64,000 nucleotides of DNA from Methanobacteriota archaeon (GTDB taxonomy: Archaea; Thermoplasmatota; E2; DHVEG-1), in NCBI GenBank assembly GCA_903877165.1, contig CAIRCU010000015.1:43203-107202 (forward strand). The letters are read 5' to 3'. A model generated the notes under the pieces. It was not told the origin of the DNA. It did no database searches and saw nothing but the letters and a program-made list of their open reading frames with translations. A program made the translations under genes and the position numbers. Position 1 is the first letter of the stretch; each line of letters starts with the position of its first letter. Positions 36,533 to 46,055 of this stretch are shown here, piece by piece.

Positions 36533-38338
36533 TTGCAGAAGAAACGATTAGCTATCTGGATAGTCTTTTTATTTATTGTTTCGTCGATACTTCCTCAAAC
36601 AATCTTCTTTGCCCAAAAAGCAAAAGGGCAGGAATTAAAAAATGATATTGGTGAGAAACACTTCACTTCTGCCGCTTTAAGGCTGCCTCAGTATGGAAAC
36701 GGTTATCTCTCAAGCGACCACACCAATGTTAACCTCGATTATTTACTTGAACCATCTTCAGCAAATAAATGTTTAAAGAACATTTCCCTCGATGATACAT
36801 TCGTCAACGGCATCGATAGTTACTACATGGACTACCCGAATCAATGCATCGTCATCGACGGGATCGTGTACGCCGTAACGTTATATAGCAATGCGTTAGA
36901 GATTGTGAACGCCACAAACCCAACCCATTTAACAGAGATATCACACACTCAAGACGGAACCTATCTCTATGAACCAAGGGATGTAGCGGTTACAAACGAT
37001 AGTAAATATTGTTTTATACTCACGTACGAGGCAGATTCTCATTTGAGCATGTGGGACGTCACAAATAAAGAGTCGCCGATCCGGGTGAACCAAACCGTGT
37101 TCAATGGTGAAACCGGAATGTCATGCATCATGGACACCGCAAACAACTACCTCTACGTGTGCACCCAAACGGAGGTACGCACCGTCAATATCACCAATAA
37201 AGCGAATCATCAAATGAATGTGATGTCCACGTTCCACACCGGGATGGGAAGCACCCGCCAAATTTGGTTGGCGACGCCCTACATGAACACAGTCTATGTA
37301 TCGAACTACGGAATCGGGAATACAAATGGATACGGTGAATTCGTCTACGATATTACAGACAAGACATCACCGCAATATATACGAACTCTCAATGCCACCT
37401 TAAAAACAAATCTTGGCTGCCCAGTCTACTCGTATCACGGTTTCGATTATTTCATCTATGTCTCACGATATGTTGTCGACGACACCTATTACCGTGGATA
37501 TATCGAATGTTGGAATGTGTCTTCAGATCCGAATAACCCGGCGTTCATGTGGGCTAAGGATACATTGGGTGCTGACGGAAGCAATGACAATTTTTCGGAA
37601 GGTGGAATCGCCATTAAAAATGGATATATCTTCATAGGGCAGGCGAACCAAAATAATACGAACAAGAAAGTCGGCATCAACGTTTGGAATGCCACGGATA
37701 TCGAGAGTAAACCGACGTACATGTTCCATTTCGGCTATGCCGGTTCACCATATTATATGAAAATAGAGCATGAGTTGGAGTTTGATAGGAACGGTAACGA
37801 TGCCACGCTCTTTGGACTGTCCCAGGACGACGATGCCTTGGTAACTATCCACTTGAACTGGACGAACCCAAATAGGCCTCCAGTTGCGTACTTCATCTAC
37901 ACCATTAACGGCCTCTCGGTCACCTTCGACGGATCAGCATCCTACGACCCCGATGGAAACATCACGTTCTGGCACTGGAACTTCGGGGACGGAACTCAGG
38001 GGACTGGGAAGATCGCCACCCATGCCTACACCGCCTACGGCACCTACCACGTCACGCTGACCGTCACCGACGACGGCTGGAAGACCGATGAAACCACACG
38101 GAACGTCACTCTCGTGAGGATCCCTGTTTTCCGAACAGCATTCTTGTTCGGCAGAATCACAAACCTCTCCACCCTGGGCGAGTACATTACGTTCAATGCC
38201 GTCAAAACGAGGGTGCTTGTTTTCAGCCCATTTAGCTTCAATACGTATATGTCAGGTGAACAAATTACTATATCCAAGGAATATCATGGCATAGTGGATG
38301 CAAAGCATATTATCGCTTTGGGTAAACTCGTGCTTTAA
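36533..38338 (+). CDS. Secreted LVIVD-repeat beta-propeller protein with PKD domain and shared tail
   Basis: Exported surface protein (601 residues). The start is a TTG placed 7 bases after GGGGG, with signal peptide AIWIVFLFIVSSILPQTIF. Residues about 90-440 contain repeats such as VYAVTLYSNALEIVNATNPT and WDVTNKESPIRV, typical of LVIVD-type propellers. A PKD domain (about 450-530; WHWNFGDG) follows. The last 70 residues (AFLFGRITNL to IIALGKLVL) resemble the end of the 48277-49977 protein. The gene is more AT-rich than most neighbours. No enzyme motif was seen. Confidence 0.8.
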   Translation: MQKKRLAIWIVFLFIVSSILPQTIFFAQKAKGQELKNDIGEKHFTSAALRLPQYGNGYLSSDHTNVNLDYLLEPSSANKCLKNISLDDTFVNGIDSYYMDYPNQCIVIDGIVYAVTLYSNALEIVNATNPTHLTEISHTQDGTYLYEPRDVAVTNDSKYCFILTYEADSHLSMWDVTNKESPIRVNQTVFNGETGMSCIMDTANNYLYVCTQTEVRTVNITNKANHQMNVMSTFHTGMGSTRQIWLATPYMNTVYVSNYGIGNTNGYGEFVYDITDKTSPQYIRTLNATLKTNLGCPVYSYHGFDYFIYVSRYVVDDTYYRGYIECWNVSSDPNNPAFMWAKDTLGADGSNDNFSEGGIAIKNGYIFIGQANQNNTNKKVGINVWNATDIESKPTYMFHFGYAGSPYYMKIEHELEFDRNGNDATLFGLSQDDDALVTIHLNWTNPNRPPVAYFIYTINGLSVTFDGSASYDPDGNITFWHWNFGDGTQGTGKIATHAYTAYGTYHVTLTVTDDGWKTDETTRNVTLVRIPVFRTAFLFGRITNLSTLGEYITFNAVKTRVLVFSPFSFNTYMSGEQITISKEYHGIVDAKHIIALGKLVL

Positions 38339-38714
38339 AATTCAGACAAGACAGACTCACGACCGATTCGAGAGACAGTGCGCTAATATCTCGGAACCAT
38401 CTTTGGCTTTGGCATTCCTTTCAACTCCATTGGCTCTACCTCCCGTAGACCCGATTAAAACTTTAAAGAGCATATCAATGAAAAGGAAAGGTTGGTGGTT
38501 GGAACCATCCCCTTGGTATGAAATTGTAGATTATTGAGAAATGAGTTTATATGCAGAATAGATTTTTGCACATAAACCCCACATACTTTATGTACAAAGC
38601 CATGGTTCGTGCTACTTTTTTCCATTGTTCTTTTTCCGTTGGGAAAGTAACTTTGGATTAAAGAGAACAAATTGAGGGAAATCATTTAAATATTAATTTA
38701 TTATATATTACTTC
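38339..38714. other. 376-base gap without a recognised gene
   Basis: Short frames occur on both strands (for example 38298-38537 plus), but none has a family-like sequence or a ribosome site. The last 30 bases hold the promoter of the next gene. Nothing else was recognised. Confidence 0.5.
38685..38692 (+). promoter_or_regulatory. TATA box of the PQQ-propeller gene
   Basis: TTTAAATA lies 22-30 bases before the ATG at 38715, implying a leaderless transcript; no Shine-Dalgarno sequence is seen. Confidence 0.5.
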
Positions 38715-40313
38715 ATGAGCGGGAGACAACGTGGATTTCCATTTTTATTCGTATGTGCTGCGATGATCATCATCCTACCAAGCATCCAGGCGATCAATAG
38801 TGAACCTCGAGGGGCCGTAGAACAACACTCGTTAGTCGATTGGTGGCCGATGATCTGCCATGATCCGGCGCATTCTGGTTATTCGACGTCAACCATCCCG
38901 GATAACGTGATGATGCCGTGGAATAACACAACCGTCGGCTTCATCGAATCATCACCGAGCATCGTCGATGGGAAGGTCTTTGTAACCACGGCGGATTTTG
39001 CCAACTGGGGAGGTTATATTTATTGTTTTGATATGAAAACAGGTTCCCGTTTATGGGTGTATGATGGCCACGATGAATTCTTCTCGTCCCCGACGGTAGT
39101 TAATGATCGGGTTTTCGCCTGCTCATTGAATGGACATTTCTATTGTCTCAATGTCTTAACTGGAGAGGAAATATGGAGTGAAAAACTGGGGTCTCATCTC
39201 CTGTTCGAGAAATCCTCTCCCGCAATAGTCGATGGAAAAATCTTCATCTGCAGTTATAAGGACGACGGCTCGTACAATGGCAGCATCTTTTGTGTGAATG
39301 CGGATGACGGAGGCATCATCTGGCATATTAGCCCAGGCAATAATCACGATTATTCCCCAGCGGTCGTAGATGGAAAAGTCTATGCCGCTGGACTCAACAA
39401 TCAGTTATCCTGTTTTGATGCCGTGAATGGCGACTTGCTATGGACGTGTTCCGGAGTCGTGCTGTCAACGCATCCTTCGGTGCTGAATGCGTCGGTCTTT
39501 GTCGGTACACAGGATGGAAGGATCTGCTGTGTAGAAAATGGAAGCATCCATTGGCAGTACCAAGCCACCTCGAATTATATCATCACGAACCCACCAACGT
39601 TCGCCTATGGACGGGTGTACACGGGCTTATATGCTCCAAGTATTAGTACACCGGATATCATCCTCTGCCTAAATGCTGAGACCGGCGCGCAACAATGGTC
39701 GCGCAATCTGGAAGAGAAGGGCGGAGTCGGGTACATACCCGCGGTCGCGGATGGGAAACTGATCGTCCTCTCCTCCTATATGTATGATTATCCCCCGGAT
39801 TTCGACAGAATCGTCACCGTGCATTGTTATAATGCTGCCTCAGGTGAACCGCTCTGGTCCTATACATTGGGTAATGGGAAAGACAACTACGCGTACAATT
39901 CTCCGGGCATCGCCGACGGGAAAATTGTGGTATGCACGACGGAGACGAAGAACAGCCTGGTTTGGGGAGGCGTCTATTGTCTTGGGTCCCTTGAATATTC
40001 TTCGCCGAATGTTCACCTCCTAAAACCGGAGTGCGCATTGTATGTCCACAACAAGAAAGTGATGCCACTTCGTACGCCGCTCATCATCGGAGGCATCGAT
40101 ATCGAAGTCAATGCTACAGATAACCAGTCCGGGATGAATCGAGTCGAATTCTACATTGACGCTCAATTAGCGGCAAACGATACCGCAGCCCCGTACGAGT
40201 GGAACTGGACGGGATGGACACCATTCCACTGGAACCATGCAATAAAGGTTATTGCGTACAACAATGCGGGGAACTCTACGATTAAAGAGCTAACAGTGCG
40301 GAAGTTCTTTTAA
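38715..40313 (+). CDS. Secreted PQQ-like beta-propeller protein
   Basis: Exported protein of 532 residues with a signal peptide (FPFLFVCAAMIIILPSIQAI). Repeats of the PQQ/WD40-like type run through residues 60-430: VDGKVFVTTADF, YCFDMKTGSRLWVYDG, CLNVLTGEEIWSE, CFDAVNGDLLWT and CYNAASGEPLWSY. The last 90 residues form an Ig-like domain of the type found after propellers (DIEVNATDNQSGMNRVEFYI). No quinoprotein active-site residues were identified, so a binding or scaffold role is likely. Confidence 0.82.
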   Translation: MSGRQRGFPFLFVCAAMIIILPSIQAINSEPRGAVEQHSLVDWWPMICHDPAHSGYSTSTIPDNVMMPWNNTTVGFIESSPSIVDGKVFVTTADFANWGGYIYCFDMKTGSRLWVYDGHDEFFSSPTVVNDRVFACSLNGHFYCLNVLTGEEIWSEKLGSHLLFEKSSPAIVDGKIFICSYKDDGSYNGSIFCVNADDGGIIWHISPGNNHDYSPAVVDGKVYAAGLNNQLSCFDAVNGDLLWTCSGVVLSTHPSVLNASVFVGTQDGRICCVENGSIHWQYQATSNYIITNPPTFAYGRVYTGLYAPSISTPDIILCLNAETGAQQWSRNLEEKGGVGYIPAVADGKLIVLSSYMYDYPPDFDRIVTVHCYNAASGEPLWSYTLGNGKDNYAYNSPGIADGKIVVCTTETKNSLVWGGVYCLGSLEYSSPNVHLLKPECALYVHNKKVMPLRTPLIIGGIDIEVNATDNQSGMNRVEFYIDAQLAANDTAAPYEWNWTGWTPFHWNHAIKVIAYNNAGNSTIKELTVRKFF

Positions 40314-40341
40314 GGAAAGACGCGCCTGTGAGAAAAGTGAC

Positions 40342-40416
40342 GGGCCCGAGCCGGGATTTGAACCCGGCACAGAGGATCCACAGTCCTATATGTTACCAAG
40401 CTACACTACTCGGGCC
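40342..40416 (-). tRNA. tRNA-His (anticodon GTG)
   Basis: Minus-strand cloverleaf. The acceptor GGCCCGA/TCGGGCC has discriminator C73, as expected for tRNA-His. The anticodon loop is CTGTGGA (GTG), and the T arm contains GTTCAAATC. The base before position 1 is T, so G-1 must be added after transcription. Confidence 0.92.
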
Positions 40417-40434
40417 ATGCAAAGTGACTGCCAC

Positions 40435-40443
40435 ATAATAAAG
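40435..40443 (-). promoter_or_regulatory. TATA box of tRNA-His
   Basis: CTTTATTAT on the minus strand, about 20-28 bases upstream of the mature tRNA. Confidence 0.4.
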
Positions 40444-40517
40444 GAAATACTTATACTTAACCTCAGAGAATCATCTGCGAAATCCTCCAGGGAGAACGCG
40501 TGGTTGTGCGCGACAAC

Positions 40518-40526
40518 CTAAAATAG
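40518..40526 (+). promoter_or_regulatory. TATA box of tRNA-Leu
   Basis: CTAAAATAG lies about 30 bases before the mature 5' end of tRNA-Leu. Confidence 0.4.
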
Positions 40527-40554
40527 GGATGAGTGATTTGCGGATACCGCCAAT

Positions 40555-40639
40555 GCAGGGGTAGCCAAGCTTGGTCAACGGCGCAAGATTCAGAGTCTTG
40601 TCCTGTAGAGGTCCGAGGGTTCAAATCCCTTCCCCTGCA
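40555..40639 (+). tRNA. tRNA-Leu (anticodon CAG)
   Basis: Class II tRNA of 85 bases. The acceptor is GCAGGGG/CCCCTGC with discriminator A, the anticodon stem CAAGA/TCTTG has loop TTCAGAG (CAG), and there is a long variable arm TCCTGTAGAGGTC and a T arm with GTTCAAATC. No intron and no encoded CCA. Confidence 0.93.
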
Positions 40640-40683
40640 CTTCTTCTTTTAACCTAAAAATAAGCAACACTAAGGAAAGGAAA

Positions 40684-41253
40684 ATGACGACCATTGACTA
40701 TCCTGAAATCGGCATCTGCGGTCTGTCATGTCGGCTCTGTCCTGCAAACCATGCCGGTGCTAAAAGCTGGTGTAATGGCTGCAAACGTGAAAAAAGAATG
40801 GCCGTCGGCTGCCCGTTCCTCAGCTGCGCACTCAAGAAAAAAGGTGTCGAGTTCTGCTGGGACTGCCCTGACAATACAGAATGCGAACGCTGGCGCAAAC
40901 ATCGAGACTACGGGAAAAGGATGGATTCCTTCAAATGCTATCAAACCCTTGAAAAGGACATCACTTTCATCCAACAACAAGGAATTGCGGCATTTGATCG
41001 CGACCAGAAAAAAAGAGAGGAGCTCCTGACTGAGATGCTGCAGGAGTTCAACGAGGGACGCTCAAAAAGCTACTACTGCATCGCCGCATCCCTCCTCACC
41101 ATCGAAGAACTACAACAGGCGACACACACAGCAAGAAAAAAGACTACTGGACTCAATCTCAAGGAAAAAGCACGAGTCCTCCACGGAATCCTCGACGACA
41201 CAGCCAGGACCAAACACTATCATCTGAAGATAAGAAAACAAGAGAATCCTTAG
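40684..41253 (+). CDS. DUF3795 family cysteine-rich protein
   Basis: 189-residue cytosolic protein of the DUF3795 family, frequent in anaerobes. The N-terminal half has the Cys pattern GICGLSCRLCP, WCNGC, GCPFLSCALKKKGVEFC, CPDNTEC, which probably binds metal or a cluster. The C-terminal half is helical and charged. Its function is unknown. GGAAAGGAAA precedes the ATG, and it directly follows tRNA-Leu. Confidence 0.85.
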   Translation: MTTIDYPEIGICGLSCRLCPANHAGAKSWCNGCKREKRMAVGCPFLSCALKKKGVEFCWDCPDNTECERWRKHRDYGKRMDSFKCYQTLEKDITFIQQQGIAAFDRDQKKREELLTEMLQEFNEGRSKSYYCIAASLLTIEELQQATHTARKKTTGLNLKEKARVLHGILDDTARTKHYHLKIRKQENP

Positions 41254-41368
41254 AGAAAAGACCTCCTACCCTCAGCTTCTTTCCAATCATACCCAAGAAC
41301 CAGCCTTACAGAGCAACTTTTTAATAACATACTAAGATATTAAACCGCGAAAAAGGAGGAAAAAAACC

Positions 41369-43009
41369 ATGACTGCTAAACACCACCTGATCCTTATTAG
41401 CACCATCACCCTCATGCTGCTCACACCCATCGCCGGCCTCCCACATGACCAGGCCACGCCGCAGACATCACAAACCCCCACTGACATTGTACTGCCACCA
41501 CCCATCCCCATCGACATGATCATGGAACAATCCATCTGCCGACGCGTCAGCTACCGAACCTACACCACTCAAGCCGTCACCGACGACGAACTCTCCACCA
41601 TCCTCTGGGCCGCCTACGGCTACCTCGACAACGGCAACCGAACCATCTACCACCCCAGCCACAGCTACTCGACCGTCATCTACGTCATCCGCAGCGACGC
41701 CACCTACAAATACATCCCCGAGAACCACACCCTCAGCCTCTGGAAAACCGGCAACTACCTCTACATCGGCCAAAACACAGGAGCCCCCATCAAATTCGGC
41801 CTCGTCTGGGACCAAAACATCATCCCCCATGAAAAGGACGCCATGGCCGAAATCGGCATGACCGCCCAAAACGTCTACTTCGACGCCAACGCCCTCGACC
41901 TCGCCACCATCACCACCGGCACGAGCGTCAACGATCTCTACGACCTCGGTCTCCCATCCAACGAAAAACCAGAAATCATCATGCACCTCGGCCATCCCAG
42001 CCCAGCCTACAACTTCGACTACAACCCTCTCCCACCCGCCAACCTCCCCACCGTCCAGAATAACACCATGTCCCTCGCGGAAGCCATCGCCAACCGGAGG
42101 CTTGCCACCGCCTGGGGCACCACTCCACTCTCACTCCTCGAGGAATCCCAGCTCATCTGGGCATCCTACGGCACCTCGTACCTCTATGATAACGTCAACC
42201 ACAAACGCCACCGCACACTCCCCAGCGCCATCGACGTCTACCCCTACATCATCTATGCTGCCAACGAAACGGGCGTGTACCAATACAATCCCACCGCACA
42301 CTCCCTGACGACAATCCTTGACGGCGATCATCGCACCGAGATCGACATCGCCATCGGCTCCACCAATCTCTCTATCGCGACCGCACCCTGGATCATCCTT
42401 GCATTCCTCGACACCAACCATGGCAGCAGCCAGTACATGGCCTGGTGGTACTACGAATCAGGCGCCATTATGCATAACGTCCTTCTCGAGGCAGGGACAC
42501 TGGACCTTACCGCGAACATCGCCTTTGAGATAGCGGATCCAGCCGGCCTTCGCACGGCGATAGGCATCTCCAGCCACACGAACCTCGTCCCCGAAGCCGT
42601 CGCCTGCGTCGGCACACCAGCTCTCCCATCAAACCATCCCCCCAACACACCAAATCTCACAGGCACGGACAGCGGGAAGGCACGCACACCGTATAACTTC
42701 ACCATCGCTGCGGTAGACCCCGATGGTGACAACGTCTCTTACTTCATCAACTGGGGTGATGGAACAAACACCGGATGGTTCGGCCCGGTCTCTTCCGGGG
42801 AGGAAGTCATAAAAACACACACCTGGCAAAAGAGAGGCTCTTACACCATCAACGGGAAAGCAAAAGACAGGCAGGGGGCAGAAAGCCCTTTTGCGACGCT
42901 GAAAGTCACCATGCCGCTCAGCTTCGACCATACGACAACGTTTTGGGAATGGTTCTTCCAGCTCTTCCCCAACATATTTCCCCTGCTCCGCCAGATCCTC
43001 GGACAATAA
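41369..43009 (+). CDS. Exported tandem nitroreductase-like protein with PKD-like domain and C-terminal tail
   Basis: Protein of 546 residues with a signal peptide (HHLILISTITLMLLTPIAG). Two nitroreductase/SagB-type domains follow: residues about 50-235 (RRVSYRTYTTQAVTDDELST, then ILWAAYGY) and about 245-420 (AIANRRLATAW, then QLIWASYG). A PKD/Ig-like domain (about 430-515; WGDGTNTGWFGPVSSG) and a hydrophobic tail FQLFPNIFPLLRQILG end the protein. Flavoprotein domains outside the cell are unusual. The second copy looks degenerate, so the pair may form one heterodimer-like FMN site. AAGGAGG precedes the ATG. Activity not known. Confidence 0.82.
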   Translation: MTAKHHLILISTITLMLLTPIAGLPHDQATPQTSQTPTDIVLPPPIPIDMIMEQSICRRVSYRTYTTQAVTDDELSTILWAAYGYLDNGNRTIYHPSHSYSTVIYVIRSDATYKYIPENHTLSLWKTGNYLYIGQNTGAPIKFGLVWDQNIIPHEKDAMAEIGMTAQNVYFDANALDLATITTGTSVNDLYDLGLPSNEKPEIIMHLGHPSPAYNFDYNPLPPANLPTVQNNTMSLAEAIANRRLATAWGTTPLSLLEESQLIWASYGTSYLYDNVNHKRHRTLPSAIDVYPYIIYAANETGVYQYNPTAHSLTTILDGDHRTEIDIAIGSTNLSIATAPWIILAFLDTNHGSSQYMAWWYYESGAIMHNVLLEAGTLDLTANIAFEIADPAGLRTAIGISSHTNLVPEAVACVGTPALPSNHPPNTPNLTGTDSGKARTPYNFTIAAVDPDGDNVSYFINWGDGTNTGWFGPVSSGEEVIKTHTWQKRGSYTINGKAKDRQGAESPFATLKVTMPLSFDHTTTFWEWFFQLFPNIFPLLRQILGQ

Positions 43010-43011
43010 GG

Positions 43012-43046
43012 AAGGACACAAGTCCTTTCTTCTCCCTTTTCTTTTT
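43012..43046 (+). terminator. Hairpin terminator after the nitroreductase-like gene
   Basis: AAGGAC and GTCCTT form a 6-bp stem with loop ACAA, followed by pyrimidine-rich DNA with TTTT and TTTTT. It lies between convergent genes. Confidence 0.55.
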
Positions 43047-43815
43047 ACTGCATGAGGCGTTTCAGGCCGTACATACCAGCAAAAACAAAAAGGATCGTGA
43101 ACACCAGCAGGATGCCGAGGTGCAGGGGGATGTTGCTGAGATCATTGGTAATCAGCAGGGAACGCAGGCAGTCCACGACATAGTACAACGGGTTGACGAG
43201 CGTCACATACTGCAGCGGAACAGGCATGACACTGACGGGGTATAAGGCGTTGCTCGCGAAGAACAAAGGCATGGTGATCAACTGGATGACGCCCATGAAC
43301 CGTTCCCGACGCCGCAGGAGCGATGCGAACACGATGGAAAGGCAGGCGAAACACGTCGCTGCTAAGACGATCACGAAGATGACGAGTAGGATGTTGAGCG
43401 GGCTGAAGACGAAGGAAACACCGAGCGCAAGGGCAAGCAGGATAATGACAACGGCCTGCAGCAGACCACGTACACCCGCGGACATGCCTTTCCCCAGAAC
43501 AATCGACCCCCGGCCCGTGGGTGTGACCATGAGTTTTGCTAGAATCCCTGAATCCTTATCCCATGTAATCGCGATCCCGTAGAAGATAGCGGTGAACATC
43601 AGCGACTGCGCCATGACACCAGGAGTGAGGAACGCGAGATACGAAATATTCCCTGTATCAATTACTCGGTATCTCGTGAAGACGGTACCGAAGATCACCA
43701 GCCAGAGGGTCGGCTGGATCAACCGGACAAAGACCTCGAACGGGTCGTGACGGAGCTTCCGCACCTCAAACTCAAAGATTGTCGACGTTTTTTTGATGCT
43801 CTGCCACAGTGTCAC
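43045..43815 (-). CDS. ABC-2 type transporter permease
   Basis: Integral membrane permease (256 residues) with six hydrophobic segments and the ABC-2 signature near NPLYYVVDCLRSLL. It resembles DrrB-like drug or lipid exporters. Its GTG start follows the ATPase stop directly (TAAGTG), so the two form one operon and one transporter. The transported substrate cannot be inferred. Confidence 0.9.
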   Translation of the reverse strand: MTLWQSIKKTSTIFEFEVRKLRHDPFEVFVRLIQPTLWLVIFGTVFTRYRVIDTGNISYLAFLTPGVMAQSLMFTAIFYGIAITWDKDSGILAKLMVTPTGRGSIVLGKGMSAGVRGLLQAVVIILLALALGVSFVFSPLNILLVIFVIVLAATCFACLSIVFASLLRRRERFMGVIQLITMPLFFASNALYPVSVMPVPLQYVTLVNPLYYVVDCLRSLLITNDLSNIPLHLGILLVFTILFVFAGMYGLKRLMQ

Positions 43816-44823
43816 TTATGACGCCCGCCGTACGCTTCGACGTCGCTGCTTAATCGATTTCCATTCCTTCGGCCCCGCGACCTCGAGATGCGAGCCGGTG
43901 TATTTCAGGAAGACATCCTCAAGGGTCGGTCCCCGAAGTTCCAAGTCATTGACTGAAATCCCATTGGTTTTAATGAGCTGAAGAATCTCGGTGATGTGCT
44001 CAGCGGGATTCGGAACCTTGATTTCTAGGATCTGTGGATCCTGGAACAGCGCTGAGGCTCCAGGGATTGACGTAATCATATCAAGGAGAGTGGATTGAGA
44101 GAACTGTGACGACGAGAGGACGATGCGGATGGTGCCAACCCCGATCGTCTCCTTCAGCTGCGTCGGGGAGCCCACGGCGGACAGCTGCCCACGATCGATA
44201 ATCCCAATCTGGGTGCAGAGCGCCTCCGCCTCCTCCATGTAATGCGTGGTGAGGAATATCGTCATTCCTTCATCGTGGTTGAGTTTGCGGATCTGCCGCC
44301 AGACCAACGCGCGGCCCGCAGGATCCAAGCCGATGGTAGGCTCATCAAGGAACAATACGCGTGGATGATGCAGCATCGCCTGCCCAATCTCCAAACGACG
44401 GACCATCCCACCGGAGTACGTATCAATCAGACTGTCCGCTCGCGACGCTAGCTCCATCATCTCAAGGATATCAGCAATCCGCTGCTCACGTTCCTTCGGC
44501 GGAATCTCATACAGCTTCGCGGAAAGCAACAGGTTCTCATAGCCAGTCAGGGAGCCGTCCGCGGATAGCTCCTGGGGCACGTACCCTATGATACGCCGGA
44601 TCTCCTTAGGCTTCTGAGAGACATCGATGTCAAAAATACGGGCGTCGCCAGCCGTCGGATTCATGAGGGTGACCAGGATTTTAATGGCCGTGGATTTCCC
44701 TGCGCCATTCGGCCCAAGGAACCCGAACACGCTGCCCGCCCCAACCGTAAAAGAAAGGTCGCTGATGGCCTTGATATCCCCTCGATAGATTTTCGAGAGG
44801 TGTTGAACGTCAATGGCATTCAT
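43816..44823 (-). CDS. ABC transporter ATP-binding protein (DrrA-like)
   Basis: ATPase of an ABC-2 exporter (335 residues). Walker A GPNGAGKS, the Q-loop YVPQE, the signature YSGGMVRRLEIG, Walker B VLFLDEPTIGLD and the switch His in LTTHYMEEAE are all intact. A C-terminal extension of about 100 residues (after residue 230) is typical of DrrA-type subunits. It is paired with the adjoining permease. Confidence 0.93.
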   Translation of the reverse strand: MNAIDVQHLSKIYRGDIKAISDLSFTVGAGSVFGFLGPNGAGKSTAIKILVTLMNPTAGDARIFDIDVSQKPKEIRRIIGYVPQELSADGSLTGYENLLLSAKLYEIPPKEREQRIADILEMMELASRADSLIDTYSGGMVRRLEIGQAMLHHPRVLFLDEPTIGLDPAGRALVWRQIRKLNHDEGMTIFLTTHYMEEAEALCTQIGIIDRGQLSAVGSPTQLKETIGVGTIRIVLSSSQFSQSTLLDMITSIPGASALFQDPQILEIKVPNPAEHITEILQLIKTNGISVNDLELRGPTLEDVFLKYTGSHLEVAGPKEWKSIKQRRRSVRRAS

Positions 44824-44877
44824 GAAAACAGGGAGAGGGAATCGAATAAGGATTATATAAGCATCGATGGCCCAGCA

Positions 44878-45435
44878 TTAGGCAGGAGCAAGCCTGCGAG
44901 CTAGCATATCCAAGGATTTCCCTCGATGAGATAGCCTGGTTTTCTCTTGCGTCGTCATGTCAGCGAACGTCCGATCCCCGCCTTTAGGAATGAAGATGGG
45001 GTCGTACCCAAAGCCGCCCATACCCTGCGGCTCGTAGGTCAGTGTCCCAGGACACTCGCCGACGAAAAACTCAGTTTCCTCCCCGGGTTGGCTGTACGCG
45101 ACCACGGAGCGGAAGACCGCGGTTCGGTCCGTCTTCACCTTCATGAGCTGCAGAACGCCACGCAACCCAATCGTAAGAAACACATACTTAGAATACACCC
45201 CTGGGAATCCTGCAAGCGAAGAAACGAACAGCCCGGAGTCCTCCAAGAAAAACGCGGATTGCACGCGTTTTTGGACACTTTCAACGCCGAACTGTGCGAC
45301 CTCCTGCAAGGAATCCGCTTGCACCTCCGGGTACCCCAGGTCTTGCTGCACCACGGTATACCCAATGGGAGCCAATCGCACTGCTGCCTCAGCGAACTTG
45401 CCTTTGTTGCTGGTAATGAACACAAGCTGTTTCAT
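44878..45435 (-). CDS. rdgB: XTP/dITP pyrophosphatase (RdgB/HAM1)
   Basis: House-cleaning enzyme that hydrolyses non-canonical purine triphosphates (185 residues). SNKGKFAEA near the N-terminus, EDSGLFVSSL, and GFGYDPIFIPKG are the family motifs. The ATG at MKQLVFIT was chosen because GGAGGT precedes it. The longer upstream frame runs into bud32. It overlaps the end of bud32 by 4 bases, completing a Kae1-Bud32-RdgB operon. Confidence 0.94.
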   Translation of the reverse strand: MKQLVFITSNKGKFAEAAVRLAPIGYTVVQQDLGYPEVQADSLQEVAQFGVESVQKRVQSAFFLEDSGLFVSSLAGFPGVYSKYVFLTIGLRGVLQLMKVKTDRTAVFRSVVAYSQPGEETEFFVGECPGTLTYEPQGMGGFGYDPIFIPKGGDRTFADMTTQEKTRLSHRGKSLDMLARRLAPA

Positions 45436-46055
45436 CGATACCTCCCTCGCTGAACGATCTCCTCGATTTTCCCTAACACCGCGTCTGCATCGCCGGTGAA
45501 CACCTGCCGATATCCTTCGAAGGTGTCCTGGAAACACGTCGGCCGTTGGGAATGCGTGGACTCGAAAGCCTCCATGAGGACATGAAGGTCGACGCCTTTC
45601 GCCTCAAGCTCGATGCTCTTCATGCCTAATCCAAAATCGATGAAGGTCACCCTTCCGTTCGCCAGAATCATGTTCGAGGTGGTGATATCTCCATGAATGA
45701 TATTATGATTGTGCAGCAAGGCGATGCTCTGCCCGACGATCCCGCAGAGGTGTTTACGCTCAGATTCCGGAAGAGCGTTCAGGATGTCCTTGACACGTTT
45801 GCCTTTGACATATTCCATGGTGATGACTCCACCGGGTAAATCGACGTCGTAGAGCAGAGGGACGCTGACGCCAGCGACTCGTGCCTCTCTGATGAGCTTG
45901 GATTCCTCTCTGGTGCGGTATGCGATGAGCGCCTGGTCGATCTCAGGGAGGCGGTACAGCTTGGGGAGGCGGCGTTTCTGGACGACTTCCATCCCAAGGT
46001 GGGTGGAGACGCAGATTTCCGCCTCCGCACCTCTGTATAGCACTGTGGTCGTCAT
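45432..46055 (-). CDS. bud32: KEOPS protein kinase/ATPase Bud32
   Basis: Small kinase-fold ATPase of the KEOPS complex that makes t6A37 in tRNA, together with Kae1 (207 residues). The catalytic loop is IIHGDITTSNM and the metal-binding DFG is DFGLGMKSIE. The length is that of the compact, N-lobe-reduced Bud32. In many euryarchaea it is fused to Kae1; here it is a separate gene overlapping kae1 by 4 bases. Confidence 0.95.
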   Translation of the reverse strand: MTTTVLYRGAEAEICVSTHLGMEVVQKRRLPKLYRLPEIDQALIAYRTREESKLIREARVAGVSVPLLYDVDLPGGVITMEYVKGKRVKDILNALPESERKHLCGIVGQSIALLHNHNIIHGDITTSNMILANGRVTFIDFGLGMKSIELEAKGVDLHVLMEAFESTHSQRPTCFQDTFEGYRQVFTGDADAVLGKIEEIVQRGRYR

